DNA of 42,161 bases, from contig NZ_VJOT01000070.1 in assembly GCF_011087585.1 (NCBI RefSeq), positions 1 through 42,161 of the forward strand. Direction: 5' to 3'. Of this stretch, positions 32,918-42,161 are shown piece by piece (positions within the stretch are counted from its first letter, which is position 1; each line of letters starts with the position of its first letter). The stretch is from Neochlamydia sp. AcF84 (GTDB lineage: Bacteria; Chlamydiota; Chlamydiia; Chlamydiales; Parachlamydiaceae). The translations under genes and the position numbers were made by a program. The notes beneath the pieces are model-generated. The model was not told where the DNA came from, did no database searches, and saw nothing but the letters and a program-made list of their open reading frames with translations.

Positions 32918-34624
32918 TTAAGTTTTTAATTCGTTTTCTAACTTCAATTGCTCAAGAAATTTATTTAAAACTTCCTCTTGCACGCTTTCTTGCTGATATT
33001 TCTTAAATATAACGGTGCGATTTTCCTCTTCTTTATCCCCTACTCTTACAAGATAAGGAATTTTTTCATAGTGAGCGGCTTGAATCTTTAACCCAACATT
33101 GTGAGTAGAATCATCCATACTCACCCGGAAACCAGCTTTTTCTATCTCCTCAAACACCTGAATAGCATAATCGAAATTTTTATTCATCTCTGGAATGATG
33201 CGTATCTGTTCAGGAACAAGCCATAGAGGCAAGTTCCCGGCATAGTGTTCAAGGAGAATAGCTGTTAAACGTTCAATTGAACCTAGTACCGCTCGACCTA
33301 CCATGACAGGCGCATGTATTTTGCCATCTTGCCCTGGATAGGATAAGCCCATTTTATCGGGATGGTACAAGTCAATATAAATGCAAGAGCTTTTCCAATC
33401 ACGCCCCAGTATATCAGTGAATCGCGCTTCTATAGCAGGACCATAATACTCTTGAGGCTCTTTGTCAATCACATATTTAAAGCCGCTTACATCCAAGGCT
33501 CTGACTAAACTAGCTTGAGATTCCTCCCACTTTTTAGGAAGCTTCTTATACTTTCTGCTTTTAACAATCAGATGCCATTGGATCCCAAACCCCATTACTT
33601 TAATAGTTTTATTAATGAATTGCAAGGAAGAAATGAGCACATCTAAAAGTTGCTCGGCACCACAGAAGATATGAGACTGATCGGCATGAAAGGAACGGGA
33701 CCTTAACATTCCCCATTGGTGGATCTCTTTCCCTTGATTGTAAAATTCAGCGTATTCTGCATAAGCGAGGGGCAGTTCTTGGTAAGAATGTGGCTTAGAT
33801 TTGTAAAGAGAGGCATGCAAAGAAGCTTTACTAGCACATAAAGCATAATCTAATCCTTCGGCTTCAAAACGTAAAGTCAAAGGCTCTATTGAATCGGCAA
33901 AAGGCTGCTTTACCAGCGTGGGAGTTGTTACCCATTGACACCCTTGTCGTTGATACTCGGCTTTCAACCAATTTAGCAATATTTCACGAAGGATAACTCC
34001 TTTAGGGTACCAGGTCCAGCAGCCTGGACATGTCTCGTCCAAAATAGTGAATAGATTCATCTGCTGACCCAGTTGCCGGTGATCGCATTGCTTGGCAATC
34101 TCTCTTTTCTTCAGAAATTGCTTAAGGCTATAGCTTTCAGAAAATACGGTTCCCTGGATGCGTGTTAATGAAAGATTAGGTCTACCGGGTAAGGAAACTT
34201 TAAAAGAACTTACCTCTAATAATTTAAAGGCTCCCACCTGCTTAGTCGTCTCAACAAAAGGAGGCGCCACCCAATCGTAAAACTCACCCACTTGACAAAC
34301 ATGCACTAAAGTCTCTGCACAAGCCTTTAATAAAATAACTTTAAGGGTTTGCCCCTGATGTTTAAATAGCTCGATAGCATTTTTGCGCATCATTTCCATA
34401 GGCTTGAAGGGCAGGCTTTGCCGCATAAAGTCACGCATGCGCTCTTCGATATACAAAAATTGCTCGTGAGTAATAGCTTCGGGAAGAAAAAAATCGTAGT
34501 AGAAGCCCAGATCTGTAGCCTCGCCTTGGAATAGCTGTGCTTTTGGAAAAAGGCTACAAATAGCAAGCGCTAATAACTCTGCAGCCGATTGTCTTAGAGT
34601 TTTTAGCGGATTAGTCATAACCAT
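32918..34624 (-). CDS. Threonyl-tRNA-synthetase-like protein lacking catalytic and editing residues
   Basis: 568 residues aligning, from memory of E. coli ThrRS, along the editing, catalytic and anticodon domains, but the TGS domain is missing. Editing site: HxxxH reads E16-x3-L20 and the CxxxH pair reads V119 and F123. Catalytic zinc ligands: the Cys of PMNCPGH is A268 and the His of motif 3 IHRA is G443; only H318 (SHIFC) remains. The motif 2 arginine is N296 and its partner Glu is G298. Scaffold signatures persist: DLGFYYDF, CDHRQLGQQMNLF, YYGPAIE, LSYPGQD, GSIERL (R452) and a full anticodon domain (VGLKIQAAHYEKIPYLVRVGDKE). It should not charge or proofread threonine. It precedes infC, where E. 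coli has thrS. The frame is intact, so a regulatory, RNA-binding or structural job is likely. Met1 is four bases from the tRNA-Val CCA with no ribosome binding site; Met3 is an alternative. Confidence 0.85.
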   Translation of the reverse strand: MVMTNPLKTLRQSAAELLALAICSLFPKAQLFQGEATDLGFYYDFFLPEAITHEQFLYIEERMRDFMRQSLPFKPMEMMRKNAIELFKHQGQTLKVILLKACAETLVHVCQVGEFYDWVAPPFVETTKQVGAFKLLEVSSFKVSLPGRPNLSLTRIQGTVFSESYSLKQFLKKREIAKQCDHRQLGQQMNLFTILDETCPGCWTWYPKGVILREILLNWLKAEYQRQGCQWVTTPTLVKQPFADSIEPLTLRFEAEGLDYALCASKASLHASLYKSKPHSYQELPLAYAEYAEFYNQGKEIHQWGMLRSRSFHADQSHIFCGAEQLLDVLISSLQFINKTIKVMGFGIQWHLIVKSRKYKKLPKKWEESQASLVRALDVSGFKYVIDKEPQEYYGPAIEARFTDILGRDWKSSCIYIDLYHPDKMGLSYPGQDGKIHAPVMVGRAVLGSIERLTAILLEHYAGNLPLWLVPEQIRIIPEMNKNFDYAIQVFEEIEKAGFRVSMDDSTHNVGLKIQAAHYEKIPYLVRVGDKEEENRTVIFKKYQQESVQEEVLNKFLEQLKLENELKT

Positions 34625-34628
34625 AAAA

Positions 34629-34705
34629 TGGTGGGATATAGCTGACTCGAACAGCTGACCTCCACGATGTCAACGTGGCGCTCTAACCAACTGAGCTAAT
34701 ATCCC
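34629..34705 (-). tRNA. tRNA-Val (anticodon GAC), CCA encoded
   Basis: On the - strand a full cloverleaf: acceptor GGGATAT pairing with ATATCCC, D arm GCTC-AGTTGGTTA-GAGC, anticodon stem CCACG/CGTGG with loop TTGACAT (anticodon GAC, Val), variable region AGGTC, T arm AGCTG-TTCGAGT-CAGCT, discriminator A, and CCA encoded. Total 77 bases with CCA. The next gene on the same strand starts four bases downstream, suggesting a shared transcript. Confidence 0.96.
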
Positions 34706-34797
34706 ATCGGGATTAGTGAAGAAGGCATGTTAACGGAGAGCACTGAATTTATTCAATCAAAAAAGAATGATCCCTTAATTTTTAATAAGCAGCCCCA

Positions 34798-36633
34798 TTA
34801 CTTAGCATTTTTTAAATATTCGGTTAAAGCTTTTATATCTTTTTGGGTAAGGCGGGGAAGTTGCGAGATCTCTTCTAGGGTAGCTTCCCTTATTTTTTTA
34901 ACACTACCGAAATGCTTTAGCAGCAAAGCACGTTTTTTAGGACCTATGCCGGGAATATCATCGAGGGAACTTTTAATTGTTTTTTTGGTTCTTAAATGGC
35001 GATGGTAGGTGATGGCCGTGCGGTGAGCTTCATCACGAATTTGCTGGAGTAAAAACAAAACAGGTGAGGTCTTATGCAATAAAAGGGGATCTTTAACGCC
35101 TGGCAAGAACACCTGCTCTTCTGTCATGCCGCGATCGTGCCGCCCTCTTTCTTTTGCTAAGCCGATCACATCGACCGTGGCGATATCTAAATCGGCTAGC
35201 AGCTTTAAAGCCATGTTAAGATGTCCTTTTCCTCCATCCACTATCAACAAATCAGGTAAATCATTTTCTTCTTTAGCTCTTAGATAACGTCTATTTAAAG
35301 CCTCTTGCATAGAAGCATAGTCATTCGATTGATCGATCGTACGAATCTTATACTTGCGATAACGATTGGAGTCTTTTTGACCATTAGTAAAAGCAACCAT
35401 CGTAGCGACAATGGTGGTGCCTGCCATATTAGAAATATCAAAACATTCGATGCGCTCAGGATACCTATTCAAATGAAACCTCTCTTCCATTTCTAATAAG
35501 GTTCGCTCCCTAACAGCTTGCAAATCTTTTTCTTGATGAAAAGAAGCTTTGGCATTAGCGATAGCCATTTCAACCATCGCTAATTTGTTACCCCTCTGCG
35601 GATGATAAATGCGTACTCCTCTTTTTCTTTGGCTAGAGAGAATTTCAGCAATAGCCGACGGGTTATCAACAGGCGCGGAAAGTAAAATTTCATGAGGCAA
35701 TTCAGCCTGCTCATCATAATTTTGTAATAGGAAAGATTCGAGCAACTCATGATCATTTTGAGCGATCTGACTAAAGTTATGGCGCCTTGATCCTACAAGC
35801 TTACCTGCCCTAAATAAAAGCTGGCAAAGAATGGCCTCATCGCCTTGGCGAAAAATTCCAAAAGCATCGGCATCCTCCCCGAGAGGCTTATCTACTTTTT
35901 GCGTTTCAATCGTTCTCTCAATCTGACGAATGGTCTGTAAAATCTCTCCTGCCCTTTCAAACTCTAAAGCTTCCGACTGACGCTCCATTTCAGCTTTTAA
36001 GTCTTGCAAAACTTCCTTATCTTGCCCCCTCAAAAACTTGATAGCTCCATCCATGTAATGATTATACTCTTCTTTTGTACATTTATTGACACAAGGGGCT
36101 ATGCAACGCTTGATATCATAAAGAATGCAGGGGCGATGGCGACGGACTAGCTCCTGATCAGAACATTGCCTTAAGGGAAAAATACGTTGGATTAAATCTA
36201 AAGTATGGCGAGCAGCTAGAGCACTTGTATAAGGTCCAAAATAGTAGCCATCGGATTTAGGTTTACCTCGATACCGTATAAGGCTGACCATAGGCCAGGG
36301 ATGTCGATTGTTAATTTTTAAAGCAATATAACTTTTATCATCTTTGAGTAAAGCATTATATCTAGGCTGGTATTGCTTAATCAGATTATTTTCTAACAAT
36401 AAAGCTTCTTTTTCTGAATTGACCACAATCGTATCAATTTCTTCAACCTTTGCAATTAAAAAAGGGACCATTATACGCCCATCTCTACCTGCAGCAAAAT
36501 ATTGCTTGACCCGTTGGCGCAAATTGTTAGCTTTGCCTACGTAAAGAATCTCGTTTTGCTCCCCCTTCATCAAGTAAACGCCAGGCTGGGTAGGAAAAAG
36601 ATCGAGTTTTTTGAGATCAAAAGACATAAACAC
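34798..36633 (-). CDS. uvrC: Excinuclease ABC subunit C
   Basis: 611 residues, usual length. UvrC makes the two incisions around a DNA lesion marked by UvrAB. Domains in order: GIY-YIG nuclease (residues about 15-95; PGVYLMKGEQNEILYVGKA), a Cys-containing segment (RQCSDQELVRRHRPCILYDIKRCIAPCVNKC), a UVR domain (about 204-240), the RNase-H-like second nuclease (IECFDISNMAGTTIVATMV, DLLIVDGGKGHLN, with the catalytic aspartates), and a helix-hairpin-helix pair at the end (IPGIGPKKRALLLKHFGSV). Met3 is another possible start. Single gene here; tRNA-Val lies about 90 bases downstream on the same strand. Confidence 0.97.
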   Translation of the reverse strand: MFMSFDLKKLDLFPTQPGVYLMKGEQNEILYVGKANNLRQRVKQYFAAGRDGRIMVPFLIAKVEEIDTIVVNSEKEALLLENNLIKQYQPRYNALLKDDKSYIALKINNRHPWPMVSLIRYRGKPKSDGYYFGPYTSALAARHTLDLIQRIFPLRQCSDQELVRRHRPCILYDIKRCIAPCVNKCTKEEYNHYMDGAIKFLRGQDKEVLQDLKAEMERQSEALEFERAGEILQTIRQIERTIETQKVDKPLGEDADAFGIFRQGDEAILCQLLFRAGKLVGSRRHNFSQIAQNDHELLESFLLQNYDEQAELPHEILLSAPVDNPSAIAEILSSQRKRGVRIYHPQRGNKLAMVEMAIANAKASFHQEKDLQAVRERTLLEMEERFHLNRYPERIECFDISNMAGTTIVATMVAFTNGQKDSNRYRKYKIRTIDQSNDYASMQEALNRRYLRAKEENDLPDLLIVDGGKGHLNMALKLLADLDIATVDVIGLAKERGRHDRGMTEEQVFLPGVKDPLLLHKTSPVLFLLQQIRDEAHRTAITYHRHLRTKKTIKSSLDDIPGIGPKKRALLLKHFGSVKKIREATLEEISQLPRLTQKDIKALTEYLKNAK

Positions 36634-36912
36634 CTTTTATTGCAGAGCGTAATTTTAAAGGGAGCTTCTTATCTTAAGCAACCTAATAATAAAAATGCTT
36701 TTCTCTTCCTCCCTAGAAGGCCAGGAAAAAAGCTTTTTTTAAGGCTTTTCATCCCTTTTAAATGTAGCCGTCTACGAAGGGAGAGTTAAATAGTTCCTCC
36801 CTAAAAAGCTTTACTGCCAAGTGGTTAGGCCCTAGCGCTGCCTATTTTATCCATCAACCGCTTGAGTAAAGTCAATTCTTTAAATTTTAAAATTTTATCT
36901 TGCCATCTTTTT

Positions 36913-37288
36913 CTATGCCATCCTGTCAATGATTAAGGGAGCAATTTTTGGTTTGGCTGTTTCCCCAAGACGTCGATAGACAAAAATGAAAGAATGATAG
37001 CCTTGATTTTTCTGGAAAGAATAAAAGTCGGAACAACCTTTATACTTAAGGTTTAGCTCCTCTTTTAGGAGATCGACGATTTTTCTTTTGCTCAGGTCTG
37101 GGCGATTTAGAGCGGTTGCTTGGATGTAGATGTAGCATTTTTTCAAGCTCTAGAATGCGCTTTTCAAGACGCTTAATCGTCTGTTCCTGATCAAAAACCA
37201 TCTGGCTCTGATGCTGGACAAGTATGAAAAGATCTTCATAGGTGGGCTTCATCATTAAAAACCTACTACTTAAGCTTTTTTTTAGCAA
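36913..37288 (-). pseudogene. Remnant of an IS66-type transposase (N-terminal part)
   Basis: From 37288 the - strand reads MMKPTYEDLFILVQHQSQMV, then a leucine zipper-like segment (IKRLEKRILELEKMLHLHPSNRSKSPRPEQKK) and RRSPKRGAKP. This is the N-terminal region of IS66-family transposases, which have a coiled coil, then an S-K-x-P-S-P element and a G-x-K-P-G-H-K-G turn. A stop follows GAKP at 37046-37048, and the coding pattern continues one frame away (KYKGCSDFYSFQKNQGYHS) to about 36913, where all similarity ends. No DDE catalytic part and no terminal inverted repeats are seen, so it is a decayed fragment. Confidence 0.65.
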
Positions 37289-37367
37289 TAATGCTGAAAG
37301 CGTATTTTTCGATTAGCAGTTGCGTAAAACATTCCCCTTAATTGATTAAAAAGTAGATCACTTGTGT

Positions 37368-38450
37368 TTACTCTGGCATCATCGCTAAAGCAGGCTTTTG
37401 TAAATTTTGCTGCTGCATGGCCAATTGTCCACAGGCTGCCGCAATATCATCACCTTTGGTGTAGCGGCAAGTGTTAACGATCTTGCATCCAAATAAAACG
37501 CTTCTAAATTCTTTAATCGCTTTTCTATCAGGCCTTTGTAGCCTAACATTCGGAATAGGATTGTAGGGAATTAAATTAACTGTACATTGTTTGCCTTTTA
37601 ATAGATGGGCCAATTCATGCGCATGATCAGGATGATCATTGATACCCGCAAGCAGAGTGTATTCATAGGTAATATCGCGCTTCGTTTTCATACTATATTC
37701 ATCCATAGCAGCTAAAATATCTTCTAAAGGATATTTACGCGCATAAGGAATAATTTTTTTGCGAATATTTTGATTAGGGGCATGAAGAGAAAGAACCAAA
37801 TTGACTTTGAGATTTTCGGTGCTTAAACGCTTGATTCCATCCACAATTCCTACCGTAGAGACTGTAATCCTTCTTTGAGAAATATTAAGGGTTTCCTCAT
37901 CAATGATTAGATGGATCGATTTCATCACGGCTTCATAATTTTTAAGAGGCTCACCCATCCCCATGTAGACCACATGGCAAACACGTTCTTCTTTTTGCTT
38001 TAACCAATGGTTAATTTGCACGATCTGCTCAACAATTTCTCCAGGTCGTAGATTACGAAAAAAACCTTGTTTTCCCGAAGCGCAAAAGGCACAGTTAGCA
38101 GGGCATCCTACTTGCGAGGAGACACAAACGGTACGACGATCACCTGAGCAAATCAGCACAGATTCGACCAGATTACCATCCCTTAACTTCCAGAGAAATT
38201 TATAAGTTTCTAAGTCGGTAGAAGGAGTGACTTTTACTAATTGCAAGGTAGGCAAAAGCAAGCCCTTTTTTAGCTTTTCACGCAGAGGCTTACTCAGGTT
38301 AGACATCAAATCCCAATCCAGGATCGACTTTTTATACACCCATTCAAAGAGTTGGCGTGCATGAAACTTTTTTTCCTCATAAGCTTCTAGCCAATCTACA
38401 AGTTCTGAATAAGTTAGGTCACAAAAATTTGTCATTATTTTCTCAATCAA
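37368..38450 (-). CDS. rlmN: 23S rRNA (adenine2503-C2)-methyltransferase RlmN
   Basis: A 360-residue radical-SAM enzyme that methylates C2 of A2503 in 23S rRNA (and A37 in some tRNAs). The 4Fe-4S motif is CPANCAFC (C116, C120, C123); the two reactive cysteines are C109 (RRTVCVSSQVG) and C340 (DIAAACGQL), matching C118 and C355 of E. coli. Other signatures: VVYMGMGEPLKNYEAV, RRITVSTVGI, LVLSLHAP and INLIPYNPIP (read here as VNLIPYNPIPNVRL). An in-frame Met at residue 6 is a possible start. Monocistronic, divergent from glyQS. Confidence 0.97.
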   Translation of the reverse strand: MIEKIMTNFCDLTYSELVDWLEAYEEKKFHARQLFEWVYKKSILDWDLMSNLSKPLREKLKKGLLLPTLQLVKVTPSTDLETYKFLWKLRDGNLVESVLICSGDRRTVCVSSQVGCPANCAFCASGKQGFFRNLRPGEIVEQIVQINHWLKQKEERVCHVVYMGMGEPLKNYEAVMKSIHLIIDEETLNISQRRITVSTVGIVDGIKRLSTENLKVNLVLSLHAPNQNIRKKIIPYARKYPLEDILAAMDEYSMKTKRDITYEYTLLAGINDHPDHAHELAHLLKGKQCTVNLIPYNPIPNVRLQRPDRKAIKEFRSVLFGCKIVNTCRYTKGDDIAAACGQLAMQQQNLQKPALAMMPE

Positions 38451-38887
38451 TAATTTTATTTATAATGCAGCATACCATATATATTAAATAACTACTAGTT
38501 AATTCCTTACTAATTATTTTAGCTGACGTTAAAAAAACAAGCCTACTAAAAATCTGTAGAGCCTGCTTGTTGGGGGTAAGAACAAGTACCTTACCTTTTA
38601 TGTTCTTTTATTAAAGGCCAGCTTCCCTGGTAAGAATAAAAAGTTATACATACATCTAAAAATTTATAAAGCTATCTATTGGCTAGTTAGAAGTTTTTCT
38701 TCGTTTTTCATAATTTCCTAGCTAGGGAGGGTTCAGCTTAAGTTATTTACAAGAGGATAACATAAGTAGAGGGACTTTGGGACTATGTAATAAAAAATTA
38801 AAGGGAAAGAAATGGCAGAGAAGTGAAGATGATGAAAATGTAGCGTTATTTTTCTTAAATAAGATAACATCATGCCTTTCATAAAAA
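38451..38887. other. Divergent promoter region with two adjacent hairpins
   Basis: About 440 bases between rlmN (-) and glyQS (+). Apart from the hairpins at 38536-38600 nothing is recognised. I looked for a T-box leader before the synthetase gene and saw no conserved T-box sequence. Confidence 0.45.
38536..38600 (+). promoter_or_regulatory. Pair of adjacent hairpins upstream of glyQS
   Basis: First hairpin: AACAAGC (38536-38542) with GCTTGTT (38565-38571), with an inner CTAC/GTAG pair (38543-38546, 38556-38559). Second: GGTAAG (38575-38580) with CTTACC (38590-38595), followed by TTTTA. Together they look like a short transcript ending in a weak intrinsic terminator, or part of a long glyQS leader. 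No promoter is certain. Confidence 0.3.
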
Positions 38888-38899
38888 TTGAGTATCTAC

Positions 38900-41800
38900 A
38901 TGATTACCTTTCAGGAAGTTTTAAGACGTCTCTCGCTTTTTTGGGAACAGCAAGGATGTATCATCCATCAAGGATATGACCTTGAAGTAGGAGCCGGAAC
39001 CTTTAACCCAGCCACCTTTCTACGCTGTCTAGGTCCCGAGCCTTATCGTGCAGCTTACATTGAACCCTCACGCCGCCCTGCAGATGGACGTTATGGAACC
39101 AATCCCAACCGCCTTCAACACTATTTTCAATACCAGGTGATTCTCAAGCCCTCACCCTCGCATATTCAGGATCTATATTTAAAATCCTTAGAAGCTATTG
39201 GCTTTAACTTAAGTGAGCATGATATCCGCTTTGTGCATGATGATTGGGAAGCCCCTACACTAGGAGCCTGGGGATTAGGATGGGAAGTCTGGATGGATGG
39301 AATGGAGGTTACCCAATTTACTTATTTTCAATGCGTAGGGGGCCTCAATTTAAAACCCATCACGGGTGAGATTACCTATGGGATTGAGCGTTTGGCCATG
39401 TATCTACAAAAAGTCAATAACATCTTTGATTTACAATGGAATGAAGAGATTACCTATAAAGATATTTATCATCGTAATGAAGTGGAATGGAGTCATTACA
39501 ATTTCGAAAATGCTTCAACCGAAATGTGGTTTCGACACTTTAATGATTTTGAAAGAGAGGCTCAAGCATTAATGGCTGCAGGCTTGCCGCTGCCTGCCTA
39601 TGATTTTGTCATGAAAGCTTCGCATGCTTTTAATATTCTGGATGCACGCGGCGCCATTTCTGTTACTGAGCGAACAGGTTATATTGCACGTATACGTAAT
39701 CTTACTAAGCAAATTGCCGAAAGTTATACCAAGAGCCGCGAGCAACTTAACTACCCCTTACTAGGCAAATTTAACTCTGCGCCACCAGCGGGAAAGGAAG
39801 AGATTATAGCTCCTACGCCTTCTAAAGAAGAAGAAATGGAAATGTTGGATCCTAATAAAAAAGAGGCTTTTCTTTTAGAAATTGGCTCTGAAGAGCTCCC
39901 CGCTTCATTTGTCAGCTTGGGCTGTCAAAATCTAGAAAAAGCGTTTAGAGCTTTTTTAAATAAAGAAGGTATTGCTTATGGAGACATTAAAACTTATGGA
40001 ACTCCTCGCCGCCTGACCTTGTATGTTGAAGATCTTCCTTACCTTAAGCCCCCGCAAATCCTAGAAAAAAAAGGGCCCGCTTTAGAGCAAGCCTATGGCA
40101 GCAATGGACAATTAAAACCAGCAGGTGAAGGTTTCTTTCGCTCGCTTGGCATTTCCCCTATTTCCTTAGCTGCTATTCGTGAAGCTACCGACGGTTCCAT
40201 CCGCATTCAACAAATCAAAGGAATCGATTATCTATTTGCCTCCATGCAAACACCAGGTATACCGACAGCGCAAATTCTAGCTAAAAACTTACCTAGTCTT
40301 ATTTTAAGCCTCGATTTTCCTAAAAAAATGCGCTGGGGTTCTCTTGAAATTTCTTACGCGCGTCCTCTGCGCTGGATCACCAGCCTTCATGGCCCTCATA
40401 TCATCCCCTTTAGCGTGGGCAATATTCAGGCCGGTCGGAAATCCTTTGGGCATCGTCAGCTGTCCCCTGAGGCTTTTGCTCTTAATAAAGCCCAAGAGTA
40501 TGTGGAAATTTTAAAGAAACATCAGGTGATGGTAGATATGGGGGAAAGAGAAAATACCATCATTGTTGCCCTAGATAAGCTAGAACACTCTTTACAAGCA
40601 AAGATTATCTGTCGAGAGGCAGTTATCCCCCAAGTTTTGAACTTGGTGGAGTGGCCCCAAGTAACTTATGCCTACTTCAATGCCTCTTTTCTTAAGGTTC
40701 CTAAAGAAGTATTGATTTCTGAGATGGTGGAACATCAAAAATATTTCCCTGTTACAGATGCCCAAGGGCAACTGCAAAACATCTTCATTATCACCGCTGA
40801 CAACAATCCTTCGGATTATATACGGGCTGGCAATGAGCGTGTCTTATCAGCTAGGCTTTCTGATGGAGCTTTTTTATATGAGCAGGGCTTGAAAGTATCC
40901 TTAGATTCTTATAATGAAAAGCTTAAACAAGTGACTTTTCAAGCTCACTTAGGGAGCGTATGGGATAAGGTTAAACGGATTGTCTCTCATGTAGAGATTT
41001 TGCAAAAATTGCTTAACAAAGGTAGCTTAGAAAAAGCTAAACGAGCAGCTTGGTTATGTAAAGCCGATTTAGCCTCGGAAATGGTTTATGAATTTCCCAA
41101 CCTACAAGGTACAATAGGAAAATACTATGCGCTAGCTTCAGGCGAGGATCCCGAGGTAGCCGAAGCCCTAGATGAACATTGGATGCCGCGAGGAGAGAAT
41201 GCCCCTTTACCCCAAACCCTTACAGGCACCTTAGTAAGTCTTGCTGACAAAATCGATAATTTAATCGGTTGCTATTGTGTGAATCTTAAGCCTACCTCTT
41301 CTAGTGACCCCTATGCGCTAAGGCGCCAGACTCTCGGCGTGATTAAAATGCTTATCAATGGCTGCTACCGTCTACCCTTAATGGAGGTCTTCCGGCAATG
41401 TTTTGATCATTTCCCTGAAGCTCTAATAAAAGATAAAGAGCATTTATTACAAGAGATAGAAGCTTTCATTACCAACCGTATTAAATCAGTTTTCCAAGAA
41501 TATGACCTTTCTAAAGATGAAATCGAAGCTTCTCTTTCTTCTAACTTTAGTGATATCTACGATACTTTTTGCAAAGCTAAATCCCTTCATCATTTTAGGC
41601 AAACCAACAAAAAGTTCCCCCTTCTCTTTGAAGTTTATAAAAGAGCTAAAGGTCAATTAGTAAACACCCCAAGTGCCGCTTTTTCAAAAGAATTACTTAA
41701 AGAAAATGCTGAGAAGAACTTGGATGCTTTGCTAGGTCAAAAGCAGATACAACTTACTCAGGCAATTACCTTGCATGATTATGATAAAGCTTACGAACTA

Positions 41801-41956
41801 ATTGCAGATATCCAACCAGCTTTAGCCCAGCTTTATGATGAAGTTAAAATCTTGGCGGATGATCTAAAATTGCGAGACAACCGCCTAGCTTTGCTGCAGC
41901 GCGTTTTTGACATGTTCTCTCAATTGCTAGACTTTAGTAAAATTAGTGAGAAATAG
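38900..41956 (+). CDS. glyQS: Glycyl-tRNA synthetase, fused alpha and beta chains
   Basis: A 1018-residue fusion in which residues 1 to about 295 are the GlyQ catalytic chain and about 325-1018 the GlyS chain. GlyQ features: [68 protein letters not shown] and the motif 3 region [14 protein letters not shown]. GlyS begins [15 protein letters not shown], then [11 protein letters not shown], an HD-like region ([18 protein letters not shown]) and [17 protein letters not shown] Glu-rich linker joins the two (about residues 300-325). Most bacteria make these from separate genes; the fusion is typical of chlamydiae. The preferred start is ATG 38900; an in-frame TTG four codons earlier is less likely. 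Neither has a strong ribosome binding site. It is the only intact gene at this end. Confidence 0.96.
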   Translation: MITFQEVLRRLSLFWEQQGCIIHQGYDLEVGAGTFNPATFLRCLGPEPYRAAYIEPSRRPADGRYGTNPNRLQHYFQYQVILKPSPSHIQDLYLKSLEAIGFNLSEHDIRFVHDDWEAPTLGAWGLGWEVWMDGMEVTQFTYFQCVGGLNLKPITGEITYGIERLAMYLQKVNNIFDLQWNEEITYKDIYHRNEVEWSHYNFENASTEMWFRHFNDFEREAQALMAAGLPLPAYDFVMKASHAFNILDARGAISVTERTGYIARIRNLTKQIAESYTKSREQLNYPLLGKFNSAPPAGKEEIIAPTPSKEEEMEMLDPNKKEAFLLEIGSEELPASFVSLGCQNLEKAFRAFLNKEGIAYGDIKTYGTPRRLTLYVEDLPYLKPPQILEKKGPALEQAYGSNGQLKPAGEGFFRSLGISPISLAAIREATDGSIRIQQIKGIDYLFASMQTPGIPTAQILAKNLPSLILSLDFPKKMRWGSLEISYARPLRWITSLHGPHIIPFSVGNIQAGRKSFGHRQLSPEAFALNKAQEYVEILKKHQVMVDMGERENTIIVALDKLEHSLQAKIICREAVIPQVLNLVEWPQVTYAYFNASFLKVPKEVLISEMVEHQKYFPVTDAQGQLQNIFIITADNNPSDYIRAGNERVLSARLSDGAFLYEQGLKVSLDSYNEKLKQVTFQAHLGSVWDKVKRIVSHVEILQKLLNKGSLEKAKRAAWLCKADLASEMVYEFPNLQGTIGKYYALASGEDPEVAEALDEHWMPRGENAPLPQTLTGTLVSLADKIDNLIGCYCVNLKPTSSSDPYALRRQTLGVIKMLINGCYRLPLMEVFRQCFDHFPEALIKDKEHLLQEIEAFITNRIKSVFQEYDLSKDEIEASLSSNFSDIYDTFCKAKSLHHFRQTNKKFPLLFEVYKRAKGQLVNTPSAAFSKELLKENAEKNLDALLGQKQIQLTQAITLHDYDKAYELIADIQPALAQLYDEVKILADDLKLRDNRLALLQRVFDMFSQLLDFSKISEK

Positions 41957-42161
41957 GTTTTAATCCTCTAGGAAGCTTTAGATATGCTGCTGCAAAAAAA
42001 TTTAACAATTTTTCTCCAAAGATTTTTAAACCCTATCAACCTTTTTCGTTCATAAATCTATTTAGTCCAACCTGATTTACCCTAAAAAACTCCATCATTG
42101 CATCAATTTTAAAAAGAAAAAATGTAAATTTCCTTTTAATGGTAAGCTAAAAAAGTAGCAA
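41957..42161. other. Downstream region of glyQS, nothing recognised
   Basis: AT-rich; no gene, repeat or clear terminator hairpin seen before the window ends. Confidence 0.4.

Noticed and set aside
36913..37146. Separate small gene of 77 codons
   Set aside because: It lies in the shifted frame that continues the IS66 transposase fragment, so it is part of the same remnant.
38601..38887. T-box leader for glycyl-tRNA synthetase
   Set aside because: The conserved T-box sequence and its antiterminator bulge are absent; T-boxes are mainly a Gram-positive feature.

Overview
The window looks like part of the chromosome of an amoeba-associated chlamydia (family Parachlamydiaceae), most likely Neochlamydia or a close relative. 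Four things point there: AT-rich DNA; a glycyl-tRNA synthetase with alpha and beta chains fused in one gene, as in Chlamydiae; the neighbourhood of two DUF21/CBS genes, a NifS-like gene and a PP2C phosphatase, which I recall as C. trachomatis CT256-CT259; and large leucine-rich-repeat genes with eukaryotic-type N-terminal domains, a known feature of Neochlamydia. The assignment rests on recall, not on a database search.

Layout. 1-2.9 kb: a decayed stretch, then a Sel1-repeat gene divergent from a proline-rich gene of unknown function. 3-9.5 kb: scattered transport and housekeeping genes (Kef-type antiporter, YhhQ queuosine-precursor transporter, BrnQ, a Nudix hydrolase, an exported nickel superoxide dismutase) separated by long non-coding or decayed stretches with a dispersed repeat and a perfect palindrome. 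10.3-13.1 kb: a tight + strand operon of an FtsB-like protein and two CNNM/CorC-type CBS proteins. 13.1-19 kb: a tandem duplication of a U-box/TPR/LRR gene, one copy intact (about 24 repeats) and one shortened and frameshifted at its end. 19.4-25.5 kb, - strand: cysteine desulfurase, PP2C phosphatase, serpin, CPBP membrane protease, lipoprotein, 4.5S RNA and MazG. 25.7-30.4 kb: Nudix hydrolase, an unknown protein with a ubiquitin-interacting-motif-like segment, a heptosyltransferase and an RluA pseudouridine synthase. 30.4-34.7 kb, - strand: tRNA-Val, a threonyl-tRNA-synthetase-like gene, infC, rpmI, rplT and pheS. 34.8-42 kb: uvrC, an IS66 remnant, rlmN and the fused glyQS.

The most unusual item is the threonyl-tRNA-synthetase-like gene at 32918-34624. 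It occupies the position that thrS has in E. coli (just before infC) and keeps the overall fold, but it lacks the TGS domain, the editing-site His/His/Cys/His set, two of the three zinc ligands and the motif 2 arginine. It is open over 568 codons, so it appears to be kept for something other than charging tRNA. It begins four bases after the encoded CCA of a tRNA-Val gene.

A second theme is the host ubiquitin system: two U-box proteins and one protein with a good match to the ubiquitin-interacting motif core, all candidate secreted effectors. The exported NiSOD with a His-rich tail and the serpin next to a membrane protease are further unusual cargo for a chlamydia. Functions come from motif reading only; nothing was aligned or searched.
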